DNA from: Dimorphilus gyrociliatus
Lineage: Eukaryota > Annelida > Polychaeta > Dinophilidae
Direction of reading: 5' to 3'
DNA length: 64,000 bases
NCBI GenBank assembly: GCA_904063045.1
Contig: CAJFCJ010000012.1
Location: forward strand, 1,860,001-1,924,000
Shown in pieces: positions 56,697-64,000 of this stretch (positions are counted from its first letter, which is position 1; every line of letters starts with the position of its first letter). The notes under the pieces were generated by a model, which was given only the letters and a program-made list of their open reading frames with translations, was not told the DNA's origin and ran no database searches. The position numbers and the translations under genes are program-made.

Positions 56697-57157
56697 CATA
56701 CATATTCGGTTTTTATTTGCTCAGGTTCTTTTATAACAAATTCAGGTAATTTACTTTATTTTATCGAAAAAAGAAACTACTAAGTAAGACTAAATTCATT
56801 TTTTATTATTAAAGCCTAAAAACTTATCGTGATTTCGATAAATTTTGACGCTTTTCAAGCATATTTCTCGGCAAGCTGTTCGCTTAACCGGCGTCGTTAT
56901 GGAAATTTTTATGTAAATTAAGCACTAGTATATTAACCATATCTCTATATTCTTTTGCTGCCATTTTCTGTTAATTTTCTTCCTGATTTTAGTAATGTAG
57001 AATTTATTTCATTTTACAACATTTTGGCGCCAGAACTTAAGAATTCAGAGTCAAGGTCATTTAGGCCTGATTCTACGCGCTTCTTTAGAACTCGGAAAAA
57101 TCGAACTTTAAGTTTAATTCCATCTAGTTAAAGTACTATTTAATATTCAGGCAAGCC
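56697..57157. other. Divergent intergenic remainder, BDP1 / hypothetical gene
   Basis: AT-rich, with TCAAGGTCA (about 57051-57059), an NR5A/ERR-type half-site, upstream of the rightward start. No gene seen. Confidence 0.4.
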
Positions 57158-57773
57158 ATGCTACCACTTTCAAAGTCAAACGAGTCAACTCAGGAAGATG
57201 TCGACATGAAGGACAACAGCCTTGTAAACAATAATCGAAATGGATTTTCAACTCCAGTAACTTTTCAAAACGGTTGTAGTAATCCTTTCACGCAGATTTC
57301 TCGTAAAAGGTCACTATGTGATCAAAGTGTTTTCATGGATCTGTCAAAAAAAGCAAAAGTGAGCGAAACATCAAACGGTTCGTAAATAATTATTCTATCA
57401 TTGTTATTTCTTTTGATACAAACACCGGTGTTGGGAATTTTCTTTTTTTTTAAATCGTTTTAAGCTATTTCCGCTTATGGCATTTTCAGATGATAATCCT
57501 TCAAATCCGCAAACTTGTCTCGAGATTTCAAATTATCTTACGTCAACTGTCAAAACACCAACACCTATTTGTTTTGTCGCGAAAGACGGTTTTTGGATGA
57601 ACTATTGGTGATTGACCGTTTCTTGTTTCACAGGATCGTCGTTCAACTTAGGAAATCCAGAAAAAAATTTCCCTTGTACCTCGTTAATTGAGCATCAATG
57701 TAGCATCAATGCGCAAATTGGTTATGCTAACACTTACTGCGACGTTTTAATTGCAGATTATCACTCTGGTTGA
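57158..57773 (+). CDS. Hypothetical small protein, probably nuclear; splice form uncertain
   Basis: The first exon from ATG 57158 reads MLPLSKSNESTQEDVDMKDN and then a Lys/Arg segment (ISRKRSLCDQSVFMDLSKKA) that looks like a bipartite nuclear signal. It ends near 57379. A second exon begins at about 57490 (DDNPSNPQTCLEISNYLTST). It either stops in place at WMNYW or donates at GAC G|gttttt to a third open exon (about 57634-57773: SSFNLGNPEKNFPCTSLIEH then CDVLIADYHSG, stop). The three-exon form keeps one frame for about 160 residues. I recognise no family. Convergent with JADE, whose stop is at 58022. Confidence 0.45.
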
Positions 57774-58021
57774 TGTGAAAATAGCTAGATTATTTTGTTA
57801 TATAATGTTTGTTATGTCTCGTCTCTACACCTGTATATTTCTGGTATGTTCACTGCCCGTTAGTTTTTGGACTCTTTTACGTCTATTGATTTCAATGAAA
57901 CTAGTATGAGTGGAAAATTTATTTTTTATAAATATGATTACAATATAGAAAAATACGAAACAAAAATAGAACAGTTTGATATTTCAAATAACGAATACCT
58001 TCCATTATCAAAGGCTCGTTC

Positions 58022-60932
58022 TTACGACAGACGCGAACGTAGACATCGTATGATTTTCTTTTTCCTCTGTGGAACGTTGTTCAGTTCATTGAGTTTTGCT
58101 TTCATTTTAGAGGATGTTTCATTTAATTGAGTAGAAAAAGAAGTGATTGGGGCTCTACTTCCTTCAACAAGAGTAGTACTTTTCTTCTGCGGTGTTGATG
58201 CTGAGTGAGCGCAATACGGCGATGGTGGGCTTTTACAACGTAATCTCTCTGATCGTCTATTCTCATCTTCGTCACTGAGACGCTCCTTTGCTTCTTTCTC
58301 ACAAATTCTTGGCTTCTTATAACCATCGTAGTTAGTTAAACGAGAATTATAATCAGATTCAGGGGGAGCATAGCCTCTCTTTCGTCCCTTAAAAGGAACT
58401 CTGTTAATTAGAGATGGCCGGTCTGTTGATCTACTTCTGAGGTTTTTGCTTGATAAAGAATCCGTTGTTGATCTTTGATCTAAAGAAACACTTTTAGGCC
58501 TTAACGCATTATCAGAAGTTTTACTTTCATCCTCCTTATTAACAGATTTGACAACTTTTTCAGATTTTTTCCCACTTTCAGATGGTGTCTTGGCTAATTT
58601 AATACGAAGAGTTCTGGTTTCATTTATGGTTTTTAAAGCGCTCACAGAATTTGAAGAATTTTCATTTTCATTATAGCAGCTATCGCCTGCTTCGAGTTTA
58701 ACTTTACTCTTCACTTGATTTCGTTGAGACAATCGTTGAAATACAGTTGGTTTTCTCTTTTTTAACAACTTTTGAGCTCCAAATTTTAATTTTTTTGCTT
58801 TTCTTTCTACTTCACTAATTATTTTAGATGATCGACCACGCTTTTGTTTTAAATCGTTCACTTTTGAGGTCTTATCAGTAAGTTCGGTTTCATTTTTCAC
58901 TATTTGCTTTTTAGAATTTGGCTTAAACTTTGGTGTAGTTGCTGAATCGGGAATTTTTAATGTTCGAAATGGGCGTTTGTCATCCGAAAATGATTTTCGC
59001 TCATGTTGTTCTATAACTACACCATTTTTATTGACTTTGTTGGTAATAATTTGCGAATCATGATAGCCGTATCGTTGTTGAAAGGCGTCACTTTCCAATA
59101 TGGCAGTTCGAGCCTTCACTGAATCATGATCATCATAAATCGGTGCAACTCTATGCGCTCTTATTACTTGCGGCTTTTCTCTACTGGTTAAGCTGGTATT
59201 TTCGAGCATTTCTGCTTGTTTGTGAATGATTAATTTTTTAACATTAGCCAACTTTTTACTATGTTTTTCTCTCCTCGTTACAAGATAACATAAATTCCTG
59301 ACCCTTTCTAAATTTTGGCGAAGTTTTATAAACATTGCCAATCTTCTGTTGAGAAGGTCATTTTCAGCTTCCGTTAAGGAGTCGTCGGTTTTAGGATGCA
59401 ATAAAGGTTTATCAAAAAAAGATTTTCTTTTTAACGTCCAGTAGACGTGAACATTTTCAACAATCTCAACTTTTTCCTTCAATGTACATGCTACGTCGGC
59501 GGCGTTGACCAGAGTATAAAATTCTTCTTTTAGTCTTTCAATTTTAGTGTTTCTATTCTCCTGACAAAAATCAATGGTTACATCATCGTCGTCATCATTG
59601 TCAGTGGTCAAATCTGATTTGTTTTTAGAATGTTTGGGGCAATAACTTAGGTAATTAATAGTTCCTTTTGAGGACGGAGTACAATTCATAGTTAAACCAC
59701 TTCTTTGAGCACATGTTACATGGTATGCTTTAACGCAACTTTTTATTGAACATTGGATACAAGCTCCTTTCTTCCTTTTGCAAATACAACAAGCTAAATT
59801 TCTTCTAGACTGAGGTATGCTTTGGATGTGTTTGATTGGTTCCATTAAATCACTGGTATTCTCAATAGCTATCTCAGGTATCCATATAGCACAAGATAAA
59901 TGCGCCCACTGTAATCCTGACCGGGTTGATTTCAAAGCACCACCGGTATTTGGACACAAGACGCATTCTTTCTTAACACCCAAAGCACAGGGCCTGCAAT
60001 AATAAGGTCCATCTGGTATTCTCTGAATTCCATAACAACCTTGATGAACACATACATCACACCCATCGCAAAATACAATCTCATTATTATCCTCAGCGTC
60101 AGGACTTCTACAAACATCACAAACGACATTTTCGTCGTATTCGATACCTAGACCAGCTCCTGTTTTTTCACGCATTTGCATATTTTCATGACACTTATCT
60201 TCAAAGCATTCTATAATGCGCTCCATTTGCCGTGCACCAAGTGTTTCAATGCCAGATGATGTTCTCCCTCGATTAAAAATCTCGAGCCAGCTAATGTCCA
60301 TTAGATCCAAATCGTAACGGCATAAGGATTCACCGATTTTATCGTAATTGCTTAATTTATGCTCTTTCTCGTCATAAGTTTCATCTTTTGTTTGATGGAT
60401 GTATTTTTTAGATCTAAAAATGTGCATATAAATTAGCATTTAATAATTTATAACATCTAAAACTTTACCGAACGAAGCGAACATTATTATCATTGAGATT
60501 GGTTACTTTGACTACTTTTGGACAACTGTCGAAATCTGGATTAACAGGGACTTGAACACCAGCCTCCCATTCTTGTTTCCAGGGATCATTAATTATGATA
60601 ATATCTTCTAGGGGTAAATGTTCACTATCAGGTACTTTCATAGCAGATATTAAATCTTTTCGGAACAGCTGTAGAGATGTATGAAAAAAAATATATTTCA
60701 TATTTTAATGCAATATAATTGCTAACCTCTGCCGGTTTTTGACTACTCCTTCCACGTAACCTTAATGCAGACCGACCGTTTAAACTCTGCCTTAATTCAG
60801 GAGATTTAAGCGATGAGCTTGCTGTAGGTATGTCATTATTAATAAGGGATGCATAATTTGGTGACAAAAGGCGTTACCTCGACGCAAGTGTTCTCTACCG
60901 CTTGGGGCAGTTTCTTCATCAACATCTTCCAT
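58022..60932 (-). CDS. JADE1: JADE-family PHD finger protein (HBO1 acetyltransferase scaffold)
   Basis: Four exons. The first starts at 60932 (MEDVDEETAPSGREHLRR), followed by LNGRSALRLRGRSSQKPAE, then DLISAMKVPDSEHLPLEDII, NDPWKQEWEAGVQVPVNPDF and a large last exon. The EPL-like scaffold (ESLCRYDLDLMDISWLEIFN, GLGIEYDENVVCDVCRSPDA) runs into a canonical PHD (CDVC, EIVFCDGCDVCVHQGCYGI, YYCRPC) and an extended zinc-knuckle PHD (CVLC, RSGLQWAHLSCAIWIPEI, CCICKRKKGACIQCSIKSC, YHVTCAQRSGL, YCPKH). A long basic tail follows. JADE proteins target HBO1-ING4/5-MEAF6 to unmodified H3 and drive H4 acetylation. BRPF is excluded by the NDPWKQEWEAGVQVP segment and by the absence of bromo/PWWP domains. Which of JADE1-3 is undefined; probably the single invertebrate copy. 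Confidence 0.92.
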
Positions 60933-63469
60933 ATCTATAAGGTAAAATTGGTGTTTAGATAAGCGTTCTAAGCTATTGACTACAAATTTATTGCACAATT
61001 TGATAATTACCTATGCAGATATGCTTTTTTCGCTCGCGACAATTTCTTTTAATAAAAAATCAGCAAGAAGTGGCGAATTATAAAGTATCCTTTCGAAAAG
61101 ATTTGTATAATTTTAATCGAGCTGGTACTCTCAGACATAAACGTTTGTAACCGTTTTGTCTACTTCCGCGCCATAATGTATGGCGTTATTCTTTTCTTCA
61201 GAGACGCCATCTTGGTTTTGAGTCTAATTACCGCGGAAAATTTGAAATTATGTCTAGAATTTATAAATTCGTGAAAGGACTTGATGAATATTTGTTATAA
61301 AAATGGTGTTATTTTTGGTGTTGAAATAAAAATTTATGGGGGTAGAAAATAAAAATATTTTAGTAAATAATCAAAGGTGAAGGTCGTAACCGACTTTCGA
61401 ACAATACATATTATAAATATATGCTTTATATAGTATTGACAATAGGTAAATTTAACATATCGTCTAAACTCAGGTTTGATTTAATAAAAGGAGTGTTTTT
61501 GTGTTTTATAAAAATAAACTACAGAGGCTGGCTGGCATACTTTACTTAAGCAAATATGAATTAGTTTATAGAAAGTACTAAAAATAGTCGACCTATTATA
61601 AACATTCCTTTGATTTATTGATTATTACACGTTTAGAAGATAAATTGAGGGAAGAAAGATTAAAAGTTATTTTAAAAAGTTGCCCATTGATAATTAATAT
61701 GAAAGTATGTTTCAATAAAAGGCCACCTATTATTCTTTTTTAAATAGGCACGTATAGGTCTACACTTTTCTTAGAAGTGTAACTTTTCATTAATTCTTAA
61801 TAAGCATAATGGTATTTGTGGTTTGTAAAGAAACATCGAAAGCAATAGAATAAACGATCAACGCTAAGGAAATCCCAAAGAAAAATGCTAACAGAGCATT
61901 TCTTTTCGTTTATAAAATCTCAATACCAAGCCTAACAAAAAAAATTCGTATTCCTTCGTCTTAAAGAAATAGTGTAATAGGAAACTTGACTCTGAAAAAT
62001 AAATGTTTATCATACAATCGAATAGACGGAAACTGTATCACTTCATTTTAGTCATGTCTGCTTGAAAAGGAAGAGTTTTCCTATTTTTATTATAGTTCAA
62101 CATTCGTCACTTATAAATGTATAAATATAATACGAAACAGTGCATAATTAAACAAAAATTGTTCTAATTGCTAGGATAATAAATCTATAATTATTATTTT
62201 TAGAATGTATATTTTAACAAACCAGTGAAAGCCTATACAGAAATTTAATTATCGGTTTTACATATAGAAAATCAAAGAAGTTAAATTATGTTTAAAAAAT
62301 ATAATAAGAGACATTTTAAAAAGGCAAAGAGTGGTAAATTTAAAAGGAAACGTTTAATGATTAGTCATGACTCTTTAGAACTATTCTCTATTTTTCCCTC
62401 CAAAACCTCTTTTACCCCCCACATAACAAATTGTAGCAATGTGTGTCAAAAATACGATGTGCTTTAATCTTTACACAAACAAAATTCATTGTATATCGTC
62501 GATATTGATTGTTAAAAGCAATTATTTCCTGTACTTTATACTGTGTAGTTCTTAAGCTGTTATTGGGTTTTTTTTCCTCTCGTCAAGATATTTTTTTTTA
62601 TAGTATAACTTTGAATAACAGTCTGATAAAAAAACTTGCATGTATCTTATCAAAATTTTATGTGTCTATGAAAGCCTATAATCAATAGTCTGGTAAAAGA
62701 TAAAATACCTTATCTTATCAATAGTAATGTGTTTAATTAAATTATAACATCCGTGGCATAAAAAGATATTAGCAACTGAATCTATTCAACTTATTATGAC
62801 TAATATAAATTCACTTGTGTAATATTACGTTTGTTTTAGTGTTGCATTGCTACTAATGATTAATTAGGCTAAATATTTTACATTGGTGTTATTGTATTTT
62901 ATTATATGTATAACTAAGATAGTCACAACACAGAATATTGAATATATATGCTTCTTTTATGGTCTTCATATTAAAAAGTTAAAAAAAGCCTTTGTTTATG
63001 GAGGACTCAATAAAAACTGGAAATGTCAATAATTTCATCGTTATAGCTAAAAAAATTTTCCTAATTAATTGGATTTTTAACCGTCCAATTGAATTTTACA
63101 ACGACCCAAATATCCTTTCAAGTTATTACAAGTTAACGTGTCCAAAAATGTGAGATGACGTCATGTCTAAATATGTCGGCCAATGGCCGTTCAGAAAGAC
63201 TGTTTTTTTTATGAATATTCATTGAGTTGCCTTATTGAGTTTCCTTCAGCGTTTACTGTGCTGCAGGCCATATATGCGTATCTAGGGGTTTTGTTAATGT
63301 TTAATTTCTAATTACACTTTTTTTGTAATATTTTTCATGATAATTATTTTTTAACTCATAATAAACTAGATAATTACATAATTTTGCTTTTAAGCTCTTT
63401 GATAAGAGAACTATAAAGCTGAAACCCCTTGAAAAAACAAAAACTGGTGTAGTTCTCTGGTGTGGTTGT
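60933..63469. other. 2.5 kb gene-free region with CRE near its right end
   Basis: The first 300 bp include GCCATCTTGG (about 61206, YY1 type) near the probable JADE transcription start. Then about 1.8 kb is AT-rich with no open frame or repeat I can support. From 63150 there is a perfect CRE TGACGTCA (63156-63163) and a GGCCAATGGCC box (about 63178), the palindrome ATGAATATTCAT (about 63211), then GC-richer sequence leading to the exon at 63470. This is the longest gene-free stretch in the window. Confidence 0.5.
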
Positions 63470-63599
63470 ATGACTCACCCGACTCCCGCACTCAGTTCTA
63501 GTAGTAGTGGTTATACGACGACGAAGAAAATGAATCGCAGCTTACAACCAGATTTCAACGCTCTTCTTAAAGAAAGATTCTTCCCTGTTCATTCCTCAG
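63470..63599 (+). CDS. Candidate first coding exon of a gene continuing beyond the window
   Basis: ATG at 63470 opens MTHPTPALSSSSSGYTTTKK, then MNRSLQPDFNALLKERFFPV, and runs to TCA G|gtatga (donor at 63600). The low-complexity Ser/Thr start followed by an amphipathic conserved-looking segment, in-frame second ATG (63530) and good donor suggest a real 5' exon behind the CRE/CCAAT promoter. No acceptor exon was found before 64000, so the intron leaves the window. Product not recognised. Confidence 0.4.
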
Positions 63600-64000
63600 G
63601 TATGATCGCCTTATAGTATGCGCAAAAATACTGATGTTTTTGTCAAAGATTTGGGCTAAGATGGGTATAAGTGGGCTTTTCAGGCTTTATTATTATTATT
63701 TTTTTATATATTATTGTAAAGGGACGCTATATTATGGTTAAATCATATTTGTAGCTTCTACGATTCGTAATATATTAATAATTAGAGAAGAAATACAGTA
63801 TATCAAAAATAAAATACGACAAGTCGAAGCTAGCAAACAATATCCAAGTGCGTGCTGATAATAGAAACAGCGCTTACAATAAAGATTCATATTGGATTTG
63901 CGACGTTCTGACCTAGGCATAGGCTTCGTTGGCACCTCGCCAATTGGCCGTTCGCCAAGCTTTTGAATTTGTAGAGGTCGCTTTTCGTCAATTTTATAAC

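Noticed and set aside
57867-58130. Plus-strand 87-codon frame with a hydrophobic C-terminus
   Set aside because: The hydrophobic end is the antisense of the Lys/Arg-rich JADE C-terminus, a common artefact; no ATG context or orthologue supports it.
63738-63935. Minus-strand 65-codon frame near the right end
   Set aside because: It has no domain match and lies in the putative first intron of the gene starting at 63470; likely chance.

Overview
The window reads as nuclear DNA of a small-genome bilaterian invertebrate. It is AT-rich and dense in protein genes: about 28 in 64 kb on both strands. They are broken by many short GT-AG introns, often 45-120 bp, and many neighbours are divergent or convergent with only tens to hundreds of bases between them. 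The gene set (MMAA, ERK5, TRAPPC14, TSGA10, LRRC59, JADE, N-acetylneuraminate lyase, PLAT-lipoxygenase) is animal-type and keeps families often lost in flies and nematodes. This fits a compact lophotrochozoan such as a miniature annelid; that is inference from gene content and architecture only. I saw no operon, CRISPR, transposase, rRNA or tRNA.

Layout. 0-6 kb: the 3' part of the cobalamin chaperone MMAA (+), then a large C-type-lectin/thrombospondin-1/PAN-like single-pass receptor (-). 6-10 kb: a 65-residue IQ-motif protein (-), ribosomal protein S3a (-), a C2H2 zinc-finger protein (+) and TIM8 (-). 10-14.3 kb: a PLAT-lipoxygenase lacking two iron-binding histidines (-) and N-acetylneuraminate lyase (-). 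14.8-25 kb: a 70-residue membrane protein (+), a 1.8 kb gene-free stretch and a UBR1/2 N-recognin (+). 25-32 kb: mitochondrial ribosome recycling factor (-), a RanBP2-type zinc-finger protein (-), TRAPPC14 (+) and MCTS1 (-). 32-40 kb: an Ldh2-family dehydrogenase (+), MAD2 (-), ERK5/MAPK7 with a TQY activation loop (+), exosome subunit EXOSC8 (+) and an MKRN2OS-like protein (-). 40-49 kb: a TSGA10/CEP135-family coiled-coil protein (+), a Ly6-type GPI protein (-), LRRC59 (+) and a 1 kb intergenic stretch with promoter-like motifs. 49-54 kb: V-ATPase subunit H (-), SCOC (+) and UNC50 (-). 54-64 kb: a PPxY single-pass membrane protein (+), BDP1 (-), an unrecognised small nuclear-type protein (+), JADE (-), a 2.5 kb gene-free region and a candidate first exon of a gene leaving the window (+).

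The genes are mostly unrelated housekeeping and signalling loci, placed together by compaction. Loose themes are mitochondria (MMAA, TIM8, MRRF), endomembrane traffic (TRAPPC14, SCOC, UNC50, V-ATPase H) and translation/RNA (RPS3A, MCTS1, EXOSC8, BDP1).

Most worth a second look: the lipoxygenase pseudoenzyme candidate, the ERK5 TQY loop, a 34-bp module shared by two distant promoters, three CTCF-like sites, perfect CLEAR and CRE palindromes in intergenic DNA, and two neighbouring genes whose first coding exon is just an ATG. Exon limits come from reading splice sites and frame by eye.
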